DNA from: Saccharina japonica
Lineage: Eukaryota > Sar > Phaeophyceae > Laminariales > Laminariaceae
Length of the DNA stretch: 64,000 nt
Direction: 5' to 3'
Assembly (NCBI GenBank): GCA_008828725.1
Contig: MEHQ01003945.1
Location: 208,146 to 272,145 of the forward strand
Part shown: positions 35,401 to 41,166 of the stretch, piece after piece
Numbering within the stretch: the first letter of the stretch is position 1
How the letters are laid out: every line of letters starts with the position of its first letter
Notes under the pieces: generated by a model
Database searches by the model: none
What the model saw: the letters and a program-made list of their open reading frames with translations, nothing else
What the model was told of the DNA's origin: nothing
Position numbers and translations under genes: made by a program

Positions 35401-38400
35401 TAACGAACTACAGTAGGCTCATTGACGTCGGGCAGGCTGGGATCCTGTCAGTATAATGCCAACGAGCGCTTGTTGGAAGTTGCAGCTAAACTATTATTTG
35501 CACCTGTAAAACAACAATTATTTGTACGTCATTGATCAGATGTGTTGGCCGTTTATTGATGGTTCGAAAATCAGGATAGCACACGTGATATTGGCGTTAT
35601 ATCACTTGTTCGTGGCCGTGCCGGTTTATTCTCTGTAGCTCCAATCGAAAGGCTCGCCATTGGCTTGGTAAACTCTTCAACAAGTCTTGGGTACTACCAA
35701 TGTGACACTGAACATTGGTGCACGGGAGCTGCGAGGCAAAGGGCAAGACACACAAGTCACGTCTATAGAAGGAAGCCGACCAGTGTCACAAAATACACGT
35801 CTAGGGTATGTTAAGAACGGCCATCCCTTCACATGTGAATGTTGACGATTCGCTTAGGACATATATATTTTGGTTCGTGAACATTGTATGTAGGCTTGAA
35901 AAGTGTATACAATTCTTGAGACGCTTTTGCTAGATTTGTCAGCGTCCTTGAAGTATGAAGGAGTGTGACAATAATTTGTCAGCAAAACGCACCAATTGAA
36001 ATTCAGACAAGTACGCAATGGCTCCGTAAAATATGGGATTAACGTCTCGGCGATTAAGTTACGAAATAACAGAGCTCTGCGAACGGTGTCAACTTCTCTG
36101 ATTTGTGTCAGACGCTGCAGAAGCTAATCGGGCCGGTTGTGAGCAATACTTAGTATGATGGGCTACAGAGTCTGAGTAAATTGTACTCCGTTAAGGTTCA
36201 GACGGCGCGATCCCAATCACTCAACCGGTGTGCGACAGCGACCGATGTCATGGGTATTCCTGGCAGAAATTGCTTGGCGTCTGAACATCGAGAAACATGC
36301 TGTCAACTCGGATAAACACAGCAAACCCAACATTTTAGCGGTAGCTAACCCAGTGATCACAATAACTAACATACGTTTTCACAATGAGTAGTAAAGTCGA
36401 TCGTGCCAAAAGCCCTGGTATTGAGATATAACGTTCTAGTTGACAAAGTTTAGGAATTCGCGTCAGCCGTGGAACTGGTGTGGCAATGCAGATCATATGG
36501 CACAGCCAGTCAAGATGAAACCTGGGCGACAATATTGGATAGATATATCACAGCATTAATAATATTTGGATGGTGATTGGAGGGATTGTCGACTCAACCT
36601 ACACGAACAGTTGTGACACACTAGGAGACACCGGCGGACAACACATCAAATCCGACGCTAGAGATGATCGAACATTAGTTTCACCAGGAATTGTGTAGGC
36701 GCCGATATATGCGAGTCCGTGTTTATCGCGATGTTCATAAACGAGAGAGCGAATTCGCCGTGGAGGTCAGTCCCTCGTGAGTCATTAACCTCTGCCTTTG
36801 TAGTACCTCATTGTCTACTCACTCCACAACCGTTCAAGTCGAGCTATAGAGGTAACATTGACAGCTGCCTTCGTAAATACGTGACAATAATCTCTAGGGT
36901 ACGCTCAGTCAGGTATTGATGTCACGAATATGTTATTAACCCATTTAGGAGTGCAGTCCCGATGTGGGAACAAAACACTTGGAATTAGAGTGAAGTAGTC
37001 AGTTCTGAGACAATTCAGTTCTAAAATTGTTAAGGCCCCAGCTCCTGAGTAATATACCCCGAAGCAAGGCATGGAGAAGGAGGAATAGTAGAGAGCAAGG
37101 TTATATACACCAATGCCAATATTGAGAGAAAACACGAAAACATGTCTGGTAAACGCCCTGGAGGGCGCTATGACGACCCTAGCGATTGAATTTACCATGG
37201 GACATATCTACATGTCACACCGTGTGGTGTTTGCGCGCGGTGCGGTGCGGTGGCGTGTGGTGTGGTAAGGAGCGCAGCGTTTAGGTGCGGTCCCGTGCGG
37301 CGCGGTGCGGTGCGGATCGGTTCGGAGCGACGCGGTTCGGTGCGTGTCTTACAGAAGCGACCCACACTGCATGGGTATATTTAAACTCGAACGTACCTCA
37401 CCTCACTGCTGTACTCGTAGTTTCGCTGAAATAGTCACCCGGACCGAACTGCGTCGTGCCATTGAAGAAGCTAAGCCCAGGCCCGAACGGCACCGTCTAG
37501 CTCTAGCACCACCAATAAATACCAGATGGTCTTAGGGTCATTAACAAATGCTATCGTGCGGATACGGCCCGGCGTGTGTTTCACCAGTTTTTCCACAACC
37601 GCACCGCATCATACATTTTCAAACCACGCGGCAAGGCATTGAGCCTCGCCAATAGTGCAGTTTCGAATCGCACCGGACCGCATTGTATGGGAGTCAAAAA
37701 ATGAAATCTGCAGCGCACCGCAATGCAGGGCGGGAAATGCGTGCTAAGATGCGGGTGCATGTTATTAGTCTCGACGTTTTATGGGGATCCCCACATATTT
37801 ATGAATAGTCAAGTAGAGTGTGGTGTAGGTACACCACACCCAAACCTGCTATTGAAGGTAGGAACTATGATTTACCAGTGCTAACGAAAACCGTAGTGCA
37901 GCTCAAATGAAGAACATAGCAGGAGCTCCGCCAGTCAGGCAATGTCTCAGCACAAATGTGTCACGGTGTATAGTGTACAGTGGATAGGGTCCTGTTATAA
38001 GAATACTTTTACCGCGGTCTGTTACTGCACGGCAAGACCCCCTTGAACCAAGAGAAATATATCTCCCTGCCGGTAATAACTGCTTGGTTTCGAATTATAC
38101 ATGGTTGCTACTGTAGTCTCCGGTCGTCGAGTATGGGCAGCACGTATTTACCATTGTAAGACGCTACATCACCATCACCACCTCGACCACCACCATCATT
38201 TCAAAAGTGCAGGTTGTGACTTACGTAAATTATACCGTTCGCACCTCCTGTGCTTGCTCTTTTCCCCTACCCGAAAAAAACTCCTTACTTCCATACCCAA
38301 TGGACTTGCCAGCTTGACCCTGAGGCGTAAACTCCAAAAGTTGTATATTCGGCACGTTGTCCGGGACCTATTTCGCATATTTGTGTAGGAGGGGGCGTTT

Positions 38401-41166
38401 AGCACGGATACACTACTTTTTGAAGTATAACCAGCGCACCGAGGCGTGAGCAGTTAGGGGGGGCTTTACCAGCATCGTCAGGGTATGCGTGGAATATGTC
38501 AACAGTAGCCCGTATCTACAGCAACGTTACGGCCAGCTATTGTCGAATTATGACAAGAGACATCCAGCGTGTATATATAGCGGGTTTTGGGCAGGTCTCG
38601 ATATTCAATAGAAACCCCATGATAGTAGATGTATTGCAAACATTATAAATAAACCAAGAGCGATATGTACAACGACGAATGAGGTTCAATAAATGAACAT
38701 CGTATTTGGACGGATTAAATGCGAATAGTGGAACATTCTCGGCAGGAATGTTCCTTCCGCGGGCCCACCTGAAACTGCTATAGACCAACCCCGAGATCGG
38801 CGTGTGCCTGGAGTTATGTAATGAAGCGCGAAACCAATGCGTGCTATCGCCAGTCCAACACTATAAGACGGCTCTTTAGATTATGCACCAAATACGATAT
38901 ACTTGAATTTGCCTCTCCTCCTTCGACAGCCGCCAAGAAATTGGCACGCGTATCGGCAATTGAAAATAACAGGACAAACTCAACGCGTGAACCGGCGGTA
39001 GAACCAACGCAAAACATACTTATATACATATGCTGAACACGTCAAGTGCCTCGTAGGACACAAGAGAAAACGTTGCAACTTGCAGACCGTGTAGTGCATC
39101 GTTAGCCTGTAGGTGTTCGCCATAGGACTTGAAATGCGTCCATGTGCTCTGCCGGCAATCTCCAAAGTGAAAGTAGTCTGTTCTTGGCAGTAAGCACAAA
39201 TATTGAGGGCTCTGGGTACTGACTTACTCAGTCAGTAGGGATTCTACTGTCATCAAATGTATTTAGTGTACTGGATTGTAGCAGTATACTGTCTCTTCTC
39301 TCTCTTTTCTTCCCCCGAAACACATTTAATGGGTGTCCTTGTTGTAATGTGGCATGTGTCATGGATGTGCGTAATAAAACACTAACCGGAGAATATTCTG
39401 GCCGGGTCAATCAGTAGATTATTACTGCCAGTAGACTACTACTGCCAGTACATACTGTGTGAGTGCCCAGCCATATAAATATTGGCCCGCAGGCGCCGGT
39501 GTTGTGGTGGCTAGCGTTTCTGTTGACACTGCAGGTCGATCGGCTCTTATAGTCTTACCTTTAGGTGTACGGCCCGGTACTCGTTATCCCTTGTGTAAAC
39601 ACGTGTACCGAATACACGCCCAGGGGAAGAAAGAGGCAATCTTCCGTGCTCCAGTTTCAATTTATCGAACATTTAGCATGGAGCTGCTCCTGTGCAGGCT
39701 GCAGGATTACTGCTGCAGTTTGAATAAACACTTAATGCGTCATAAGTATATCACTTTATCGGGCACATGCTGCACAGTCCCAGCGGCCGCTACCTATTTA
39801 ACGTGGGGGATGCTGATGGGACACAGTATTAAACAGAGACATCCTTTCTGTGCAACTTCGCATTGAAATTGGACCAGGGTCTGGTGTTGTTTGGCATTTG
39901 TCTGCTTCTATTTTCGGGGCATGACGAGGTATGTTATTGTGAGGGCAGACATATCGGAGAGGGCGGTAAACTACAATGAGGAGGCCTGCCACAAAGCTCA
40001 GGAGCTCCTAGCATCGAGTTAGATTGACGACTAGGACGACGTTAACCACTTGTTCATTAAACTTGTAGTATACCTGGTACTTTTGTAGGGCCGACTGATG
40101 GTGGTTTGAGCTGTTCGCCCGTTTGCTGCGCTTCGCGGAAGTTTCATGCTTTTGTTTGTTTCGACCCCAAAATGTCGAACATTATATGCAAAACACGATA
40201 CATGCACCAGACACGGTGTACCGATTTGATGGACATACGGAGCTTTACCGACGCTACAGAGGAAGCATGTGAACCGTTTCAACTACCACACATTCTACCC
40301 CCTTTCTGTCTTCCATCTAGAGTAGGCGATGACATAAGACATCTGCATTCTTTGGGTGGGAAGTAGCACTGACTGGAACCGCCAGAAACCGCGTACGAAA
40401 ATCGTTGAACTCGGTTTCACTGACCCCGTGACAAGCAATGGAAGACCCTTACGCACTGCCCGACTCTCATTACTAGCAGCATAATCAAACACAAATCACT
40501 ATGCTGTTCTTCCCCGCCTTCCACTACTGCCACGAACGTTTCAACATCAAATCAAGAGATTAGTACGCACTCACGGCGCGAATCCAGCGCCACATTACTC
40601 CCTTACGTAGCAAGCATTGATTAATACAGAACACGTGGAGTGCCAAAATCACACCATACATATATATTAAAAACACGTTACGTTGAACACAAATATACAT
40701 ACACAGTCTGGTTGCTATAGTTTCCTTAAGGACCAGAAACTTCGTCATATTTTGGGGAAAACGTACGTCGAAAGCGGCAACGTCCGATTATGAACTCATA
40801 GGTGTCGGTCATGTGGTGACTGGTGTTGTGTATCATACACGTGATCGATTGTCCGTGAGTGCTTTTCAACTTTGGCTTTAACCCCTACCAGTATAGTTTT
40901 TCGCCTTTACTCCACCCGTGAGCCGACTTAAACCCAAAGGAACCAAATTGCATGCCACCGTGCTTCGTAATCTTTCCTTTATAGTACAACGAGGCTACTT
41001 TCCTGTAAAACAATACAACCAGGTACTGTAATAGTCATATGCGCTTAATGCCAAGCAATGCACGATGGGCGCTTGTTCTCACCTCCATCTCCAAAAGCCG
41101 AGTTATATGTGAACATGGCGTTACCGTCGATTCTGATATTCGAATCAAACTCTGCGTAAACGGCTC
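10378..41166 (-). CDS. Beta-helix / cysteine-rich / 7TM-type membrane protein, 7 exons, 5'-partial
   Basis: This is a gene model in seven exons, read leftward: 41083-41166, 29630-29707, 21949-22266, 14145-14347, 13042-13330, 12319-12620 and 10378-11439. All introns are GT-AG, intron phases match at every junction, and the joined 2,336 bases hold 777 codons plus one stop. The product has repeated beta-helix coils with GGAI/GGAV and FxNN motifs like those of Chlam_PMP proteins. These are followed by a CPAGTYG segment, a GCC2/GCC3-like cysteine-rich region, a membrane helix, and a C-terminal block of about six more helices with YYYEVVECGRR. In stramenopiles such proteins are thought to be large cell-surface receptors or adhesins, but no ligand is known. 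The N-terminus and signal peptide are missing. Exons could have been overlooked in the long introns, though phase and sequence run on smoothly across them. Confidence 0.8.
11440..12318 (-). other. Intron (0.9 kb)
   Basis: The intron starts with GTACGC on the minus strand and ends in TCTCCTCAG. I see no internal gene, repeat or element. Confidence 0.75.
12319..12620 (-). CDS. Exon: cysteine pair, first membrane helix, juxtamembrane segment
   Basis: The exon is 302 bases, entered in phase 1 and left in phase 0. It completes a GPYCAVC motif with the exon at 13042, then has CRECAGD and a strongly hydrophobic helix of about 24 residues rich in V, A, G and L. A linker follows, and then a conserved-looking segment ending KMVVTVWQIISQ, which in this protein class directly precedes the multi-pass domain. 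The acceptor has a long pyrimidine tract (CTCGCCACTCCAG). The donor is CAG followed by GTACGC. Removing either intron keeps the frame open and joins recognisable family motifs, which is the main support for the boundaries. Confidence 0.82.
12621..13041 (-). other. Intron (0.42 kb)
   Basis: The donor is GTGAGA and the acceptor is a pyrimidine-rich tract ending CCACTCCAG. A run of nine G (plus strand, near 12773) is the only notable content. Confidence 0.75.
13042..13330 (-). CDS. Exon: GCC2/GCC3-like cysteine-rich region
   Basis: The exon is 289 bases, entered in phase 0 and left in phase 1. It encodes closely spaced cysteines (CQSC, then CSRC), a proline-rich loop with EEPVCEQPP, then LIADKGYFRTS, a YRDSACHGG block and CAAGYTGP. 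Family members usually show the same order of cysteine pairs, DxGYxR, ACxGG and GYxGPxCAVC, which is why I assign the region and the splice to the next exon. The acceptor is a very good pyrimidine tract (CTTACCCTTTACGCAG). It would lie outside the cell between the beta-helix and the membrane. Confidence 0.82.
13331..14144 (-). other. Intron (0.8 kb) with a small tandem duplication
   Basis: The donor is GTAAGT and the acceptor ends TTTACGCAG. It contains the 76-bp tandem duplication at 13621-13772 and a short perfect hairpin, CTCCTCACATGAGGAG, near 13920. Confidence 0.72.
13621..13772. repeat. 76-bp tandem duplication
   Basis: The sequence beginning CATCGAATACATTCGGTTTG at 13621 recurs at 13697. 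The two copies differ only at one substitution (GGTATG/GATATG) and a small indel near the end. It lies inside an intron and looks recent. Confidence 0.9.
14145..14347 (-). CDS. Exon: end of the beta-helix and start of the cysteine-rich stem
   Basis: The exon is 203 bases, entered in phase 1 and left in phase 0. It encodes LSGGAIFHTG, FNTSFVANQAG and FSENAYYCPAGTYG. These are the GGAI and FxxN alternation of Chlam_PMP-like beta-helix coils, running into the CPAGTYG sequence that opens the GCC2/GCC3-like stem. The donor is a consensus GTAAGT and the acceptor is CTTTTTCACAG. The open frame continues upstream of the acceptor, but that part loses the coil pattern, so I end the exon at 14347. Confidence 0.8.
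16300..17640. repeat. Array of short self-complementary motifs (GGAAGCTTCC / TTCCATGGAA)
   Basis: Words such as GGAAGCTTCCA, TTCCGTGGAAGC and TTCCATGGAAG recur many times, densest at 17195-17640 and sparser from 16300. They read as decayed copies of a 12-base unit TTCCATGGAAGC, in which both halves are palindromic, so either strand can fold on itself at many registers. I cannot see a higher-order unit or boundary repeats. Confidence 0.8.
18580..18870. repeat. Diverged direct repeat, spacing about 220 bp
   Basis: GTGAAACACC followed by a GTGTCTC segment and a CCAGTCC / CCAGGCC GTCGC stretch occurs at about 18580 and again at about 18799. It also shares GGTACATCACAGCA (18700) with the right edge of the neighbouring 215-bp array (20430), so the two repeat blocks may be related. 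Confidence 0.5.
19070..20470. repeat. About 215-bp tandem array, 6-7 diverged units
   Basis: A unit containing CGATACCGCCTCGCAAGGTG recurs with CGATACC-like cores at about 19147, 19305, 19524, 19741, 19951, 20160 and 20393. Most spacings are 209-219 bp. Each unit also has a TACACCTACAACCCCAACAA segment and an AACGCGGAGRTYCCG-like segment. Units are about 70-80 percent alike by eye, so the array is old. Long open frames across it on both strands are explained by the repeat. Confidence 0.85.
21949..22266 (-). CDS. Exon: three to four beta-helix coils
   Basis: The exon is 318 bases (106 codons), phase 1 at both ends. It encodes successive coils FVNNSAGGLGGAILF, FVSNNASLGGAVYI, LEDNSASDGGAVYL and FRNNLA. 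The alternating FxxN and GGA[IV] signatures are those of Chlam_PMP-like right-handed beta-helix repeats. The donor is GTATGT and the acceptor ends TGTTGCAG. It would be extracellular. The copia element lies 193 bp upstream of its acceptor, inside the intron. Confidence 0.85.
22459..22463 (+). repeat. Target-site duplication, left copy (CGCCG)
   Basis: The five bases directly before the left LTR match the five directly after the right LTR (28494-28498). This is the usual size for a Ty1/copia integration. Confidence 0.75.
22464..22918 (+). repeat. Left LTR
   Basis: It begins TGTTCGATATAGG and ends CAATTGAATA, the same ends as the right LTR. Seven mismatches by eye separate the two. It should carry the promoter and the polyadenylation signal, but I could not assign either with confidence. 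The end is set by the target-site copy after the right LTR and is a TA rather than the usual CA. Confidence 0.88.
22956..24443 (+). CDS. Gag-protease frame of the copia element
   Basis: The frame has 495 codons. Residues 1-40 look helical and charged. Residues 100-290 match the gag capsid pattern of copia elements (EIPKFNG, then W-rich segments). A zinc-knuckle remnant is at 363-376: with C-X2-C-X4-H-X4-C spacing, only C366 and H371 remain, and the first and last cysteines are Y363 and G376. The aspartic protease motif DSG is at 425-427, followed by the usual VPSLxFN sequence. The frame ends within that conserved segment, at a TAA (24441-24443) just after a run of six T. The next frame starts at an ATG overlapping the stop. 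Confidence 0.9.
   Translation: MDQEIIEDLKEQLAAQARLFEERLSAVEASREDTGGLQGATAGGDQPSSGVEGTSEQAGFASSRRVGAATDSLLQAVGDVGTIGDSHLAVGPRETSSIKSEIPKFNGNSVEYPLWKRRFEGYAIANGCIQAFTTMSDMMVGDPSVTSVYLLDQGFSELAIKRSRLAWTCITESVTDRELLSRVYDTNSPSLAWRMLEDWFLPKTLAEKSKWKRQFNDLVMEKREEPMRFFARVDKIVGVLGSLGVHLPVEDVNLKIVEVPTSDYEFEQRTILYKDDIIRAEIEAIVRQRYTIMSRGANTKTCNVGQALVANKPGRRNRKEDGSGKGDRAGKGISGGVMTAKNNSTASGKKDGEKKYDNMRNKYHRCLEPGHRWFDGTAHVIPAAKKSHNGTGEIIGCLAIGMLGKSDAVGEREQSKDGTEKWIADSGSTFHMTRSADLLQDVQPSEDKVKIGNDTFIDVVGYGSLTVVFPNKEEGITVRLDKVAYVPSLAFNFFP
24443..27904 (+). CDS. Pol frame of the copia element: integrase, reverse transcriptase, RNase H
   Basis: The frame has 1,153 codons. The integrase zinc finger has H131, H136, C160 and C163. 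The integrase core has D255 (RSDNGGEF) and E291 (NGVAER) with the 35-residue spacing of DD35E enzymes. The first catalytic aspartate, expected before the SGP motif, is G191. A linker at 440-464 repeats ELGG about four times. The reverse transcriptase runs from about 680, with motif A at D749 and HVDD at 833-836 in place of the usual YVDD. RNase H occupies about 1000-1150, with the TYVDADYA, TEAEY and KHIDVRYHF signatures. Translation probably depends on a -1 shift from the gag frame, or else the offset is a mutation. Confidence 0.92.
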   Translation: MAAHTRGVGFSTDDEDMSVTLADGCLRFWSDGSGYSNHGRRLDPDDECIPFPVSALEPVESVVQPALPAPLGFPVIAPDSVDQREPESLRSLTLASGNLEQLADSDPLAFPVIAPGSVDSHETPVDINFSHCVHGHANEFLLRETAKSLGVELLGRLRPCTGCSMAKGYCKPVANSTISRATEKLGRVFVGLSGPKSVPSLLGKKYVMIVKDDFSRYSWVYFLERKSDAADAFRKFLADVRADGVPSEVERVRSDNGGEFFGGDFGNVCRQYCIKQEFTNAKCPELNGVAERALGIIQNSALAARIQAPILFPHVELPPSETLWAEAVHWACAALNCTATASNPGNKSPHEMWHGKTAPASPHPFLRPGYCRWNRPSKSFPRCESSFYLGPGIDHPRDSLRMLTRANKVIETRDVTWEAPPVMGVPPVQLQQPASPELAGAPELGGTPELGGASELGGTPEPGGLDEFDSGPPTPLPLLGRGIPHQRRVAPPAGSVGHGGQGEPGYVDGESLPAPDATIPPPGDSVSSVDSEPSVDGDLSVEESETTSSDESDPVPTMARTAARQLESSLLGFRGGEELGRTRAQTRALNQDAAGLVSMFGPDEGGKLIHGLLAVQEVTRKPGELPKCLVREAGPEPVSYPAACSSEYSDVWMEAMTKEFDGLVSAGTFAEVTEIPGGCNIVDAKWLYKWKGDSHGMVDRAKARMVAMGYSQVEGVDYFETFAPTASATSNRLVAAMACKLDWDLRHLDVDQAFIQSELDTDIYLRLPPGCGSVSDEVVLLNKALYGLKQSGRAWYQLLSSTLVECGFEQCLVDPCVFRLVVGGDVVAMMVFHVDDIKIAATEVVTEVVVSALNQRFPTKHLGEVEWYMGSEYKRDREKGTLEISQTQFIRSVLNRFGVSNSSPIPATPFLDLRPLSEEETVVDVPFREIVGSLMWIANQTRPDIANAVRAIARFSHDPKPIHYKAAQKILEYLNATSELGLIFRRDSDVGSVQMEFDLETYVDADYAHKAEDRRSVSGVAVCCGGTLVSWFSRTQKCVTLSTTEAEYVAMADGVKEALYVRGMLAFLMPCLGPMGIGVYEDNKGAIDLAKNPLSSSNSKHIDVRYHFLRELVSSGDISVQYLRSEDQHADILTKAIGRESFERHRDFLLGRG
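28030..28038 (+). other. Polypurine tract
   Basis: AAGGGAGGG lies directly before the right LTR, the expected site for plus-strand priming in reverse transcription. Confidence 0.8.
28039..28493 (+). repeat. Right LTR
   Basis: It is 455 bp, the same length as the left LTR, with about seven substitutions and no indel seen. It is followed directly by CGCCG, the second target-site copy. Confidence 0.9.
28494..28498 (+). repeat. Target-site duplication, right copy (CGCCG)
   Basis: Identical to 22459-22463. It sets the right boundary of the element. Confidence 0.75.
29630..29707 (-). CDS. Single-coil beta-helix exon (26 codons)
   Basis: The exon is 78 bases, phase 1 at both ends. It encodes one coil: AVYASNTIFTITDKK, then a short tail ending in GNG, with a split glycine codon at each edge. 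The acceptor is a good pyrimidine tract (TTTTGTTTTGCCAATACTCGCAG) and the donor is GTAAGC. It matches the exon at 41083 in length, phase and AVYA start. A symmetric single-coil exon can be added or lost without breaking the frame. Confidence 0.7.
30545..30850 (-). other. Open frame conserved between duplication copies (copy A)
   Basis: On the minus strand a frame encodes QVANVMH, a GDTTRTFC segment and, after an extra 15 codons relative to copy B, LDTHTLRRELK and NIGDVHVLD. Copy B (45870-46110) has VANEMH, GDINRTFC, LNTQSLRQKL and NAGDIHVLD in the same order. The 45-base length difference keeps the frame. Substitutions do not look strongly biased to silent sites, so this may be chance rather than a gene. 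Confidence 0.25.
31917..31982 (+). repeat. (CAG)n-(CGG)n trinucleotide run in copy A
   Basis: Six CAG units are followed by imperfect CGG/CGA units. The matching place in copy B (about 48460-48500) has only a few GGC/GGT units, so the run expanded in copy A after the duplication or shrank in B. Confidence 0.8.
37215..37345 (+). repeat. (GTGCG)n-like low-complexity block, left arm
   Basis: Imperfect GCGGT pentamers are repeated over about 130 bp. The complementary form (CCGCACCG) appears at 37595-37735, so the two can pair as arms of a loose inverted repeat. The same arrangement exists in copy B. Confidence 0.75.
37595..37735 (-). repeat. (CGCAC)n-like block, right arm
   Basis: ACCGCACCGCATCAT, CGCACCGGACCGCATTG and GCGCACCGCAATGC are scattered here, in inverted orientation to the block at 37215. 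Confidence 0.6.
37826..37850. repeat. Short hairpin GTGTGGTGTAGGTACACCACAC
   Basis: The nine-base arms GTGTGGTGT and ACACCACAC flank a four-base loop. Copy B has the related GTGTAGGCACACCACACC at 60692. No function is assigned. Confidence 0.6.
41083..41166 (-). CDS. Single-coil beta-helix exon (28 codons), most upstream exon found
   Basis: The exon is 84 bases, phase 1 at both ends. It encodes AVYAEFDSNIRIDG and FTYNSAFGDG with split glycine codons at both edges. The acceptor is CCCAATTTCGTGCCTGCAG and the donor is GTGAGA. It fits the exon at 29630 in phase and opening residues. It lies between the two duplication copies. Exons further 5' were not found in the rest of the window. Confidence 0.65.

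Larger units (their letters stand above)
30540..40370. repeat. Segmental duplication, copy A
   Basis: It is collinear in direct orientation with copy B. Clear anchor pairs are 32020-32090 with 48538-48600, 34985-35270 with 52835-53100, 36000-36260 with 56370-56630, 37150-37190 with 60025-60065, 38400-38470 with 62190-62260, 38790-38850 with 62550-62610, and 40085-40190 with 63678-63780. Identity in anchors is about 65-80 percent by eye, with many indels, so the event is old. Copy A is the shorter and mostly keeps the empty state of the insertions seen in copy B. Confidence 0.88.
29708..41082 (-). other. Very long intron (11.4 kb) made largely of duplication copy A
   Basis: It runs from donor GTGAGA (41082) to acceptor ACTCGCAG (29708). 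The stretch 30540-40370 is collinear with 45870-63960. I recognised no further coil exon that had both splice sites and the coil pattern. A few minus-strand frames (30142-30399, 33530-33892, 33916-34323) are open but have no motif and are not kept in copy B, so I treat them as chance. The length makes a missed exon possible. Confidence 0.5.

Noticed and set aside
36990..37060. Possible coil exon with acceptor-like TATATTACTCAG on the minus strand
   Set aside because: The downstream frame lacks the coil pattern, has no clear donor, and is not kept in copy B.
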